This document shows positions 1 to 10,700 of a DNA stretch of 64,000 bases, piece by piece; positions within the stretch are counted from its first letter, which is position 1, and each line of letters begins with the position of its first letter. Made by a program: the position numbers and the translations under genes. The stretch lies in assembly GCA_900074745.1 (NCBI GenBank), contig LT598466.1, positions 434,001 through 498,000 on the forward strand, in the 5' to 3' direction. A model generated the notes under the pieces. That model worked only from the letters and a program-made list of their open reading frames with translations. It did not search any database and was not told the DNA's origin. The DNA comes from Lachancea mirantina (taxonomy: Eukaryota > Ascomycota > Saccharomycetes > Saccharomycetales > Saccharomycetaceae).

Positions 1-504
1 GGCGTGTTCCTTGGATATACCCTTCTTGGCAATGCATTTGAGTTTGAGCTCTTGTCCCTTCCGCAGTTTGCAGATCAACACCCCGTTGCCCTCTTTGTCC
101 TGTATGATAGGATGCCCAATATTACGTCCCATCAGATTACTCACTATCACCAGATCTTTGGCGTATACGTTCGTAGTCGATTCACTTTCACCAACAGCTT
201 GCAATGTTAAGACAACAGAGCACCGATCGCAGTGGTCCTCGCAATAACAATCCCTACAGTACACGACGTCGTTTATATCGGTACTCTGCAACGGTATCAA
301 ACCCAAACGATGCGCTATAAATTCATCGGCCAAAACAGAAGTGTTCACTTCCACTTCTACCGAGTCAATCGCTAAAGTGGGGATTTCAGATATCATAACT
401 CTTCGAAATGAATTGGCCAACGCCATGTCAACGTTCGACAAAATGAAATCGACATTGTCCTTTGTCGCCTCTCTTATCTTCACCTGTGGACCTTCCTCTG
501 ACAT
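1..504 (-). CDS. RPB3: RNA polymerase II subunit Rpb3, N-terminal part (cut by window start)
   Basis: The reverse strand from the ATG at 504 gives 168 in-frame residues and runs off the window edge. The start [13 protein letters not shown] and the stretch [13 protein letters not shown] are near-identical to S. cerevisiae Rpb3, the alpha-like subunit that dimerises with Rpb11 to seed RNA polymerase II assembly in the nucleus. The zinc-binding cluster is visible as [13 protein letters not shown], with C86, C88, C92 and C95 at the same numbers as in the S. cerevisiae protein. About half of the expected ~318 residues lies outside the window. Family assignment is very secure. Confidence 0.97.
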   Translation of the reverse strand, partial: MSEEGPQVKIREATKDNVDFILSNVDMALANSFRRVMISEIPTLAIDSVEVEVNTSVLADEFIAHRLGLIPLQSTDINDVVYCRDCYCEDHCDRCSVVLTLQAVGESESTTNVYAKDLVIVSNLMGRNIGHPIIQDKEGNGVLICKLRKGQELKLKCIAKKGISKEHA

Positions 505-1910
505 TCTTGGCACCCACTGGTTCACGTTTTAAAGCTGGAGTTCAGTTCTACCTCGTCCTGTATTCCCATCGCCTAAAAACAGTCAAATTTTTCAAAGTCA
601 TATTGAACGAAGGGCCAAACCAACTATCAACATGGAAACTTTTGACCGCTTTTGATCAAAATGAAGGGGGTTGAGGCATGGCTACTGGCCGAATGCCCCA
701 GGTTGTGAGGAGCCAAAAGCATTGGGATTGGCAGAGATATCTGTGTAACTAGTGGCCAAAATGTAAAGAAAAGATTCGTGAGAAAAGTAGCCGCGTGCGA
801 CACCTAGAAGTTGCTAATCAATTACAAGTAGTCTTTCTTGGATTTTTGTATTTTTGTATGTCGTTTTCGTGGTAGAAGTTGATGGCATCTTTAAAGCGCG
901 TAAGCTAGCATGCAAAACTCCTGAATTTCATTTTTTATTGTAGTGTTTATTTCAAACGTCAATGGTCTTCTCGCCGTCAACGCAGGCAGAGATTGCAAAC
1001 TCATTGGAAGCTAATGACTATGTCTGGTAGATCTAATGAACAATTTTTTGAACAATTGCATTAGAAATACAATGACACTTTCACTGCTCCTAGCTGTAAG
1101 AAGGAAGCTAATTTGATCAGGTCTTTCGTTATTCTGTCGCTAGTTGACACTGACACTTGACATAGGTGAAGAATGCAAGCAGTTGGTAAGGTAGAGGTAT
1201 CAGAAGTCAAGTCTAATACGATGAAACAATCAACTTTGAAACGTTAAACCCGAGACTTATGGTTTAAGCTTTAAATAAGCAGTTGACAGTTTACAAATTC
1301 TTGACTACATATTTAAAGACCGCGTTGCCAAGGAACTTAGTGAAAGTCTACACTCAACTTTGCAACGCACGGGTCAAATGTAAGCTTTTCAATCAATGCA
1401 AGCATATCGTGGAAGGCTGCCTTAGCGGAGTGGTGAATTTTCGTTTTCTCGCAAGCACTGTCAACACCATAAACCTTTATATTAACAAACATAGCATGTC
1501 ATTGAACAAATAAGAATGAAACACTAAACATTTTGCAAACATCGAACATCGGTCGAGTTACTAACTTGAGCAACTAGATATTAATTATATTTTCAAGATC
1601 CACTATTATACCGTGTACATGTGTTAGGCATTGTTCTCATTCTATCACGTCCTTTTCGAAAGGCTAAGCAACAGCAGTTCGATCAAAATCATTCGTGGAA
1701 AAGTGAATATCCTGACGATATCACCGAGGTTCAACAGGCAATAACAGCATAATTTATCAACTGGTAACCCAAAGTAACCGCTACTTCAACTGGTTCATCT
1801 CTACTCAAGAATCATCAACGACGTTTCAATTTTCGACACATTGGTTATCACTTGACAAACGTCCTGATAGACACATTAGCCTCTCAAAGACCCATTGATT
1901 TCACCTCAAT
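505..1910. other. 1.4-kb divergent intergenic region, nothing identified
   Basis: This separates RPB3 (reverse) from the small gene starting at 1911 (forward). It is moderately AT-rich, with only short open frames of no recognisable similarity. I found no tRNA, no LTR-like ends and no centromere CDEIII core. One perfect branch-point-like TTACTAAC lies at about 1557-1564, but no matching 5' splice site is seen upstream. The length is unusual for this compact genome. Confidence 0.5.
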
Positions 1911-2258
1911 ATGCCTTCTCTCAAAGTACCTAGTGTACGGGCAAGAACAGCGATCCCAGACTTGCGATTCGAGCAAACATTTATGAATGCGGTTCGGAAA
2001 GAAGCCATTGCACGCCATGGAATAACAGCTAAGACTCAGGACAGTTCTGACGGAAAGGTCAAGATTACTGCTGGTGTTGTATGTAAAGTTATTTTACGAG
2101 ACGTGTTTCTCATGCCTTTTGTACAGGGAATCCTATGGACCAGCGTTTTGATAGCCATGCGACCTTGGCTCTCGAACGCTACGAGAAGCGGCCAAAGGCT
2201 GGGTCGTTACATATACAGAACAATTTTGGGCAAAGATCTTGTGCCGAAACGAGCCTAG
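1911..2258 (+). CDS. Small protein of unknown function, possible membrane segment
   Basis: A 115-codon frame opens with ATG in a good context (CTCAATATG). The product is basic at both ends (MPSLKVPSVRARTA; RTILGKDLVPKRA). It has a hydrophobic stretch at about residues 62-83 (FLMPFVQGILWTSVLIAMRPW) that could span or anchor in a membrane. I do not recognise the family. The basic, hydroxylated N-terminus would suit a mitochondrial protein, but this is only inference. The frame sits alone between RPB3 and TIM44 and ends about 100 bp from the TIM44 stop, in tail-to-tail orientation. A conserved frame in sister species would confirm it as a gene. Confidence 0.6.
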   Translation: MPSLKVPSVRARTAIPDLRFEQTFMNAVRKEAIARHGITAKTQDSSDGKVKITAGVVCKVILRDVFLMPFVQGILWTSVLIAMRPWLSNATRSGQRLGRYIYRTILGKDLVPKRA

Positions 2259-2359
2259 GTTACGATATTCACGGGTTAGGTATGGCCAGTTTGATATACT
2301 TTAATACTTATGTACAAGTGCATGACAGACTACTACTGAGCAATGGGGAGGAGCGTTCC

Positions 2360-3598
2360 TCAAGTGAACTGGCGAGATCCACCGCGCACAAATTCAAGAA
2401 TTTTCCATCCTTCTGTCTCTTTGTCGTCTACCTTTTCGGGGTCTCTTGTCAATACCATCGCATAAGAGCTCATCACAATATTGGATTCGGTGCCAGCAGC
2501 TATTTCGCCTGTCTTGGCCTTCCGGTAGAGGTGAATCTCTTGGGCCCTACATCCTACGACAATGACGGGCAAATCTTGTGGTGGTAAAAGCTTTGCACTC
2601 ACGATATCGACGCCTCTAATGTCTAGAATACGGCCGTCTGAGAAAAGACCTTGTTCGCGGAAAATTTTCTGCTGGGCAGCGTAAACGTTGTAAGGCGCCT
2701 CGCTGAACCATTGTTTTAAAACGGCCTCGTCGCCCTTTACGTAGGCTTCAAGCACTTCTGGAACGATGTACTCGCGCATATGCTTGGTGAAGGACTCTGT
2801 ATTGAAAGTCGCATCCATCAATTTAAATTGAGCCATGACACGGGCTGACTCAGTTTCGGCGAAAAGACCCCCAATTTTGCCACTAATGGTTCTTAGCAAG
2901 ACAATCAAAGGATTTTCACTGTCATCCCACAATTTCGTTTTGACCTCTTGTAGTTTCCGACCGAAGACGGTTTTTTCTTTGAAATCTTCGACTTTTCTGC
3001 TAAAAGATTCCTTTGCTTCGACGTCCGTAGCCACAAGAGCGGTTCCGGCTTCATCGTCAACTTTCACCGCCTTGGGTCTTTTACCGGACGCAATGTCTTG
3101 CTCTCTTTTGAGTCTTCTCGCCTCTTTCGAAATAAATCCACCGTACCGAGAACTGTTTTCAGACTCCATCACTTCTGACACATCTCTATAAACCCGTGTA
3201 TGTCTCACGGGTTCAAAAGACTCATCCAATCGCTGCGCCGTCTTATTCACCGCGGTTCGCGTCGATTTGCTCAGATCAGATTCCCATGCCTTCAATGCGA
3301 TGTTTTCCATTGACTCACCAGTCCGCTTCAACGTCTTCCCCACAATAGTGGAGCCCTTTTGAGCACCTAAATACGCCTCCCGCGCTCTTCTATAAGCGTC
3401 AGATTCACCTATTTTGCCCGAAGCGTCTTGAAGGGTCTTGATATTGTCTTGCAACTCTTTTGACTTCTCCCATTCCTGTTTGAACGTTTCCCGGAAAATT
3501 TGCAACGGCGATCTCGGATTACCTTGGCAATGCCTGTTACTTTGTGAAAGTAGACGCCGCGAAGCAACGTTGCAGCGCAAACCACCCTTTCCCAGCAT
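2360..3598 (-). CDS. TIM44: Tim44, matrix-side adaptor of the TIM23 import motor
   Basis: A 412-residue protein starts at the ATG at 3598; a GTG codon just upstream is not a plausible start. Tim44 tethers mitochondrial Hsp70 and the J-protein complex to the TIM23 channel at the matrix face of the inner membrane. The N-terminus is a basic presequence (GKGGLRCNVASRRLLSQSNR). It is followed by the conserved NPRSPLQIFRETFKQEWEKS block and the charged Hsp70-interacting region. The C-terminal Tim44-like domain (about residues 245-410) ends ILEFVRGGSRQFT, as in S. cerevisiae. Length is close to the 431-residue yeast protein. Next to RPB3 as in S. cerevisiae, though here in an altered arrangement. 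Confidence 0.97.
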   Translation of the reverse strand: MLGKGGLRCNVASRRLLSQSNRHCQGNPRSPLQIFRETFKQEWEKSKELQDNIKTLQDASGKIGESDAYRRAREAYLGAQKGSTIVGKTLKRTGESMENIALKAWESDLSKSTRTAVNKTAQRLDESFEPVRHTRVYRDVSEVMESENSSRYGGFISKEARRLKREQDIASGKRPKAVKVDDEAGTALVATDVEAKESFSRKVEDFKEKTVFGRKLQEVKTKLWDDSENPLIVLLRTISGKIGGLFAETESARVMAQFKLMDATFNTESFTKHMREYIVPEVLEAYVKGDEAVLKQWFSEAPYNVYAAQQKIFREQGLFSDGRILDIRGVDIVSAKLLPPQDLPVIVVGCRAQEIHLYRKAKTGEIAAGTESNIVMSSYAMVLTRDPEKVDDKETEGWKILEFVRGGSRQFT

Positions 3599-4612
3599 CA
3601 CTTGTATCGGTTTCTTACCGTCCTGGAATCTTTATTATAGTTGGTTTTCGTAGTATTTAAAACTTTGCCAAAATTTTGACATGCCAGTGAATGGGTTCAA
3701 GCGATTATATAAAGACACGAAACCTGAAAGACGTAACTAAGCTTTGAAAATGATATACACGTGTTGCTTTACTGGATTATCTGAGCTTAGTGCTAAATTT
3801 TGCTTCCAGTTATAGCCGGCAAATCTGCGATATATACTAATTTAGTCAATGCCAGGAAGTCCATTTATGTGAGCGATACAAAGGAAAATTCAGGGCAAAG
3901 TAGTTAAACTGCTACAATCTTGAATGAGTTGATCACAGAACCCTTTGAAGGAAATAGACCGGCATGCGCCTTCATTTTTGTTAGTTTTCCTGGCACTTTT
4001 GACCAAAAAAGTAAGCATGGCCCTCCAGCAATGGCATGTGTGCGAGCGAACTATATATAAGGGGACAAATCAGCACCATCAATCTGATTCCATGCTGTGA
4101 TTATATCTTGAGGTTTTTGGAGTTCAGTTAGACGGGTTCTAATATACAAACACTCGAAATATATGAAAAGGCAACTCAAAGCAGACCTAAAGGAAGTTTA
4201 ACGATGATTTTGCAAATAAATTTGGTATTCAGAGTTATTAAGAAATAATTCTCCACCGAAAGCCCATTTCTTAAGATATTTGGTCATCAAATTGGTCATT
4301 AACATCACTATTCCACAAATTCGCTACTAATAGGCCCGAAATATTGAAAAGACACGGAAACAAACCGGAAAAATTCGAGAAAGTCTATAGCGGATAGTAA
4401 CGCTTACACGGCCTTGACCTTATATAAATAGTGACGTTTTCGATGAGAGCACTGTGAATGCACGTGACTGTTTTGTCAATTTTAATGAACGAAAGCATTG
4501 AGGATATGATGAGTTTCTACCTATAATCAAACAGACCGCTTTTTAATACGAGATATTTGGGTTTCAGAGTCTCTCTTGGATTTTATATAACGATAAAGGC
4601 CCATATGAGACT
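3599..4612. other. 1-kb divergent intergenic region with several TATA-like elements
   Basis: This region separates the starts of TIM44 and ULP2. TATA-like stretches are seen near 3704 (TATATAAAG), 4051 (TATATATAAGG), 4421 (TATATAAATA) and 4582 (TATATAAC). The one at 4051 lies over 550 bp from ULP2 and points away from TIM44, so it could serve an unannotated transcript. No RNA gene family was recognised. Confidence 0.4.
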
Positions 4613-4616
4613 ATGA
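4605..4616 (+). promoter_or_regulatory. Three-codon upstream ORF overlapping the ULP2 start
   Basis: ATG AGA CTA TGA begins 8 bp before the ULP2 ATG. Its stop codon overlaps that ATG (ATGA), a geometry that can impose termination and reinitiation. It matters only if transcription starts upstream of 4605, which the sequence alone cannot show. Confidence 0.45.
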
Positions 4617-6916
4617 GCAGGCTTAACAAATCTGTCCCGGGCCAATTTAAGCCTATGAACACACTTTCAAGCGGGTCAGCTTTAAAGTCTTCGGGCTCGA
4701 GGTCTTCCTCTTCTACCGGGTATACGAAGGAGAGATTCGACCCGCAAGCAGCTTCGAAAGTAAGGAAACTTGGTGAGACAATGGCGTCGCTTTCGTCGAA
4801 TAATAAATGGCATCATTCAGAAAGTCCTATGACGCGTAACCGGAGCTCTCGAGATGATATAGAAATTGTTGGGGTCGATCCGAACACACGCGAAGAGTCT
4901 ATCAAAGAGGTTATCAAGCTTGAAGGAACTAGTGAAAGGGATCTTTTTCAGGGCGATCTGTACATCTTCTTCGAAAACCATGACAGATTGATGAAACGAC
5001 ACGCAGTGCTACAAGTAGCCAGAGTTGACGGGGACCTCCGAACAAGTGTTAAACGGAATAGTCAAGAAATTGAGGGCACCGCAATACATTTTTTAACCGA
5101 GGGAAAAAGTTTTGCGTTCGATCTTAATTACAAGGGTATGTTTGTAGATTTGAAACACGCTAGAATCGTGAGATTTAGCGCCGAGGAACAAATAAGTGGA
5201 GTCATAGGAATTGCGTTCAAGCACAATAGTGGGAGGGATAGCTACCGAGAAAAATTTAAGGAATATGCTGAGCTTTTGCAAAACAGTTTCCTTGACGTTT
5301 ACCACATAACCGGAGAAATTAATGAGCACACCGCTATGAGTATAACCAAAAGAAACCACACGGAATCAAAGGCTCATAGGGATCTGAAGGACCGAAGGTT
5401 CAATTCATTACGAAAATTACACAAGTCCATCTCTAGAACGGGGAATAAAATTCAAGTTCCACAGGGAGTAGATCAAATTAATGATAAGGAAGAAATTCGA
5501 CAAGAAAATCCGAGCAGCAATGTTACTTCTCCCGCTAAATTTTACGGCAGATCGCAGCGTCACATGACGAGATCTAGCGTTAATTCTTTGCAGGATCATA
5601 AATTATCCCGACTTGAAACACTTACTAGAAGTTCGCGCAGTTCTCCTGTTCGCGATATCTCGAGTGCGGAAGAAGAACCTTGCAGCAGCGATCCATATGA
5701 GACGCCAGAAAATTTCGAACCTCCTCTGTTCTACAAATTTCAAGATGGATTTTTCATGTCAATTACTAACCAAGATTTTGGCACATTGTTTAATCATGAT
5801 TGGATTAATGATTCAATTCTTGATTTTTTCACTAAGTTTTGGGTCGAGGATTCCATTAACAAAGGCGTTATCAACAAAGATGATGTATATGTCTTCTCAT
5901 CTTTTTTCTACACGAAATTGGTCAGTGATCCTAAAAACTACTACAACAATATTTGTAAATGGGTTAGCGGAACGGACCTTTTTGCAAAAAGCTACTTGGT
6001 TTTACCGATAAATGCAAATTTCCACTGGTTTGGAAGCATAATCACTAATTTACCAGCAGTTTTCAAGTTTCTGAGAGAAGAACAAAAATTGTCAGGTAGC
6101 CTTGACAACGAAAAAGGAACAAAATTTGAAAATAGTGACGAAATATCAATCACACCTCCTTCAGTTACATTATTAGTTTTTGATTCGCTGAGGCAAAATC
6201 AATCAAGGGCAGTTGAACCGATCAAGGAATTTTTGATAGCTTACGCAGCGGACAGGTACAACCTTGAAATACCCAAGAACTTAATCAAAATGAAAACATG
6301 TCTCGTACCACAACAACCTAATATGAGCGATTGTGGGGTCCATGTCATTTTGAATACAAAAAAGTTCTTTGAAGATCCGTTTGCTACTCTGGAATTATGG
6401 AAAATGTCTAAATCCAAGGCCAATTCGCGTCAAATTAACGAGTATTTCGATAGACGGGGTAGAGTAACCGCTAGAAAAGAACTGCGGGAAATTCTCTTGC
6501 AACTACAGCATATACAGATCAAAAGTCATGGCGCACAGAGTCCGTATTTCAAAGAAACGAATGATGAACAGCACAGTGACGTTGAGATAATAGAAAATCT
6601 GGAGTTCATAGGTCCGCAGCAAAAAATGAGCAATGTATCAGGAGAGGATAATCAAGCTGATCATTCGCAACCAAGTCTCTATGTCGACACGAAAGGAATA
6701 TTACCCAATGAGGAACCTGGCCAAATTGGGAAGCTTGAAGCATCTAAATCCACACAAATTGGACTTTCCTACGAAATCAGTTCTGAGCCTTTACAAAATG
6801 ATGAGGATGGTTTGAGCAAAGAGCCCAATCTTCGCCCTTCAAAATTAGCTGCGTCTGCCAGAAATCGCTTAGAAAGCTCTCCTCTAAGCAACAACGAATT
6901 CTCGGGCCTCAACTAA
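4613..6916 (+). CDS. ULP2: SUMO-specific protease Ulp2
   Basis: The product is a 767-residue nuclear C48-family cysteine protease that trims poly-SUMO chains. The N-terminal third is low-complexity and basic. The catalytic core spans about residues 375-620: His471 in NFHWFGSI, Asp524 in FDSLRQNQ, oxyanion Gln568 and nucleophile Cys574 in QPNMSDCGVH. All four key residues are present. The acidic serine-rich C-terminal tail (VEIIENLEFIG and beyond) resembles the SUMO-interacting and regulatory tail of yeast Ulp2. It is shorter than the ~1034-residue S. cerevisiae protein, mainly in the disordered ends. The neighbour is SSM4, in tail-to-tail orientation; S. cerevisiae also has these two genes adjacent (YIL031W/YIL030C). 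Confidence 0.95.
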   Translation: MSRLNKSVPGQFKPMNTLSSGSALKSSGSRSSSSTGYTKERFDPQAASKVRKLGETMASLSSNNKWHHSESPMTRNRSSRDDIEIVGVDPNTREESIKEVIKLEGTSERDLFQGDLYIFFENHDRLMKRHAVLQVARVDGDLRTSVKRNSQEIEGTAIHFLTEGKSFAFDLNYKGMFVDLKHARIVRFSAEEQISGVIGIAFKHNSGRDSYREKFKEYAELLQNSFLDVYHITGEINEHTAMSITKRNHTESKAHRDLKDRRFNSLRKLHKSISRTGNKIQVPQGVDQINDKEEIRQENPSSNVTSPAKFYGRSQRHMTRSSVNSLQDHKLSRLETLTRSSRSSPVRDISSAEEEPCSSDPYETPENFEPPLFYKFQDGFFMSITNQDFGTLFNHDWINDSILDFFTKFWVEDSINKGVINKDDVYVFSSFFYTKLVSDPKNYYNNICKWVSGTDLFAKSYLVLPINANFHWFGSIITNLPAVFKFLREEQKLSGSLDNEKGTKFENSDEISITPPSVTLLVFDSLRQNQSRAVEPIKEFLIAYAADRYNLEIPKNLIKMKTCLVPQQPNMSDCGVHVILNTKKFFEDPFATLELWKMSKSKANSRQINEYFDRRGRVTARKELREILLQLQHIQIKSHGAQSPYFKETNDEQHSDVEIIENLEFIGPQQKMSNVSGEDNQADHSQPSLYVDTKGILPNEEPGQIGKLEASKSTQIGLSYEISSEPLQNDEDGLSKEPNLRPSKLAASARNRLESSPLSNNEFSGLN

Positions 6917-7778
6917 GTTGCACTTCTTCATCCTATTAAGAGTTACAAAATTTGTTGGTGCAATATATCTCAAAAGAGTAGACCTGCAAAACATTGAGAT
7001 TTTCAACTCAGCATTGTTCATAGTCACATATCGTGGCGGATGTATGTCACTTTCGATCCAAGATTTGAAGATCGTTTCGCGACAGTATCGATACCTATGA
7101 ATTGACTGCGACATCGATATAATACATCTCACATTTAGCATTTACGTCATTTGCATATAACAAAAAATCCTATTCATCGTAAACTTGGCTTTCGCTTCAT
7201 ACCTTAAGGCTCATATTTGAGAATGAATAGGTGCTAGGAAAAATATTCAACGCAGTGGCAATCTCGGGACGTCTTCACGAGAAGGCGGTCATAGCAGACT
7301 GTCATAGCCAAGTCTGCCAAAAAAATATTATAGTTAACTGTTGCTCTGAAAGTTGGGCTCTATCTGACGTCCTATTTCACTTTCATTGTATTCCCTGCAG
7401 TCAACAGCTTTGGATGTGGGCCCTAAAATAGCCAAGTAAATGCTGCATTAAGCAGTTTCTTTAGTGATCAAGGCGATACATAGTTGACTCCATCAAAGTG
7501 AATAGCGCCCGGATTTTGCGCTTGATAGCATTTTGGCGAAATTGGGAGAGCATACGGAAAGACACAATTGTAAACAGAAATCAATTGCACTACTGGAGAC
7601 ACAAAGGTGTGGTCTTGACTTGTATTCTAGAAACTCTAAAATTCACTGATCATAATACTGGCCCACAATGCCGTGAAATGATGTTTATAAATTATTTCAA
7701 TTTGCCGTTAGGTCGAAATAAAAAATGCATTAAAGTAGCTTACCCCTCGCTCATCAGCAGCTCTAAAATACCTTCAGA
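6917..7778. other. 862-bp convergent intergenic region, content unexplained
   Basis: This lies between the 3' ends of ULP2 and SSM4, so no promoter for either is expected here. Only short frames are seen, and the 108-codon frame at 7498 begins with GTG and overlaps SSM4. No tRNA, LTR end or snoRNA signature was convincing. Confidence 0.4.
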
Positions 7779-10700
7779 TCAATTGTCCTCCGCCAAATTG
7801 GTCAAAGTCTTACCACGGCCGTAAACTTCTTCCTTTATGTTTGCCAGCGTTTTCTCTATGGTTGCATCTATGGATTTGTAGTGTTTCCAGAAATAAAACC
7901 CAGAACAAACGATAGGTGAGACGAAATAAAACGCTTTTTGGTTTAAAGTCCACGGTATATTAGGATCTTCGTTTGTTAAAAATCTCCGTTGCGCCAAAAA
8001 TTGGTACACCGAAACCAGTGAGGTATATGGTGAGTTTTGTTGATGGTACTCTAGGAAACACAAAAAGAATTGTAGAACAATGGAAAGCCCGCTCGTCATT
8101 AAGCACTCCACAACATCAGGTTCGACGTAGCTCCATGCGTTTCGCCGTAGGTCGCGGCCATCGCGTCCCCGGAACCATTTGGTGGTACGGTAAACGTGAC
8201 GCAAAAGATCGAAAAGTAACCATACCGAGAGAGGTAAATATTCAGTCAATTCTTCAGAGTTAAAATTGAAATCTTTGATGGAGGTGGTCCAAAATTCCAA
8301 AGCTGGAGGTAAGGGATTACCGAAAGAAACTTGCGATGCGTCTTGTTTTAAAACGAAAAGCTTGAAAAAGAGAGTGTAGGCAAAATGATAATTGTAAGCA
8401 ACAAATTGAGGTTTAACAAAGTTGATGAACAGAGTGCATAGCTGCACCTTGAAAAAATTAAAGGCAGGTCCCTGAAAGAGATTTTGGAATGGCTCTCCAA
8501 TGTTTTGCGCATCCTGAATATTCATACGCCCTTCTTCAAAATCATTATCACCGACCTCTCCGTCTTCGGGATGAACGTTAACAATGTTCTCATTAAGGAT
8601 CGCTCGCGCTTCAAGCCTGTTTTGATGAAATTCTAGGCCTACGGTGAAAACAAAGCAACCTACTAAAATTGCTGGAATTCTCACAGCAAAGCTAGAGGTC
8701 ATCGTTATTGGGTGGAGACTTGTTCCTTTGAGGACGGTCATCGGTATCTGCACTGCTAAGAACAAGCAGCTCCCGAGGAAGTTGAACAAAAATACCAACG
8801 AAATGATTAGTATTGAAGCAAACAACCAAATGAGAGTAATTAAAGCGGAATATCTCCAGCGAAACCGTGGGGGAACGTAAACAACAGAGTATTCATCAAA
8901 CTCCGAGCTCTGCTCGTCTAAAAACCCAAATTCACCAGCAGCTTGGTCATTTTTTTCCCGGATGAATTCAAGATCGAGCGGCTTCAAAAGTTTATCACTC
9001 TTAGTCACTGGTACAAATAGCGTTTGGGCGTAGTTACGCGAGATGATGTCGTTGGCTGGGACCCGCATTTGAGTTCCATCCGGTATAAAATAGGCATGTA
9101 CACTTTTGTTCTCCTCAAGTAATTCGCACGCTTGTGAGAACGTCTTTGGGTGGGAGTAAAGCTCAGGGTTAGACCATTTTGCGCTGGTAGGTGCCAAGAA
9201 TCTGTAAAGATTGTTTCGATACAGAATTCTACCTCTCTCCATCGGGATATCCTTGTCAAGTATGAATGATGAGAGTCGGAGCTTTTGACAACTTAGGTCA
9301 AAGACCTTAATCCAAAAAGTTCTTAGCCAAATGCGCGGACTTTTGAGGGAATCCGAAAACCAATTTGCCAGAAGGGTGATGGCGCCAAGGCATCCGGCTT
9401 CTATCGACGAAGCGGCGTCATTAGTAGTCAAAGGCAACACATCAGAACGTAGGAGTACTGGAAAGAGGTAGCGAGTGTAGAAACCAAAGCCGACGACAAT
9501 GAATATGGCATAAATGAGCATCGAGAGGGCCAAACGTGAAATTTGAACCCTCATTGGGTGGATAAGGCTATCATGCAAAATGCGAATGTTAGGGTCATCT
9601 GGGGACCTTATGAAAAATAGAACGCCAGGCCTAATGATGTAGTTTCTTACCATTCCAACAAACTTGGCAAACCAATACATGTAGGAAGTTCCTGCCCCCC
9701 AGTAGAGGCAACAGGTAAAAAAACCCCACGAAAATTGCTGTCCATAGAGAAGACTACGCTCTTGAGATTTTAATAGTGGTGACAACAAGGAGTAGTCTAC
9801 CATTATCCCGGACAGAATTGGAAAGCCGATCAGTTCAATGGCGAAAAGGGTGAAAACTTTCAAAGAAGATCGTATGGCAAAGAAAAGTTGGAAGATGAAG
9901 CGCAGATTTGGGTTTTTCATGCCATTTTTAGGACCATGACCTTTGGCTAAATATTCGGTGCTTGCTGAAATGACAAAAATTGTCGCCAAAAAAGTCGTTA
10001 GAGCTGGAACGCCCTGAGCAATAATCGATATATCATTTCCTGGTGTCCAAGGTTCTTGAAGGTATTCAAACCAACCCAGAAATTCAATAGGCTTTAATGC
10101 CATACTGAAATGTGCCAAGTAGGGAACTTTGAAAAGAAGGCCATGAAGTCTAGGCACACCACAAGCCTGTAAGAGTCTTCTGATACTGCGAAGAGAACTC
10201 TGTGATACGAAAATAATCGATCGCAATAGCCCATAGCCGACGAAGGTTGGGATCACGTATGCTAAGAAAAGGTATATTGTAACAAACACTGCACTCACAA
10301 TGTAATACACGGGCAGGTTTTCAGCCCGAATTTCAATGCTGAAAATGGCCTGTTCTTGGTTTGCGTTTGGAAGTCCCTCTTGAGCATCGACGTCTTCTTG
10401 CGGAAGTTCTTCTCGTTGAACCGGGGCAGGAGCAAAAACGCGTGGTTCTTGGTGAGGCGCGGCACCGTTGCCTTGCATTCCCTCATCCACAAGCTCGTCA
10501 AAACGATGCGCAGCGCGACGATTTAGTATTTGCTCAAAGGGGCCAGCATCATCCAGCTCACCAGGTTCTTCGTCCCCTGCATTCACGACATTTTCTTCTT
10601 CACTAGTGCTCTCACCAGTGGAAACATTATCGGTGTTGAAATCACTGTCGTTTTCGTCATCACTGTCACTGTCGTCGTCGTTTCTCATATTGTTGAGAAT

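Noticed and set aside
1283-1513. A 76-codon frame in the RPB3 upstream region
   Set aside because: Non-ATG start and no similarity; not distinguishable from chance.
2080-2130. GTATGT to ACAG possible intron inside the small gene at 1911
   Set aside because: No branch sequence is present and the frame reads through it sensibly.
7498-7824. A 108-codon frame between ULP2 and SSM4
   Set aside because: It starts with GTG, overlaps the SSM4 end and has no recognisable similarity.
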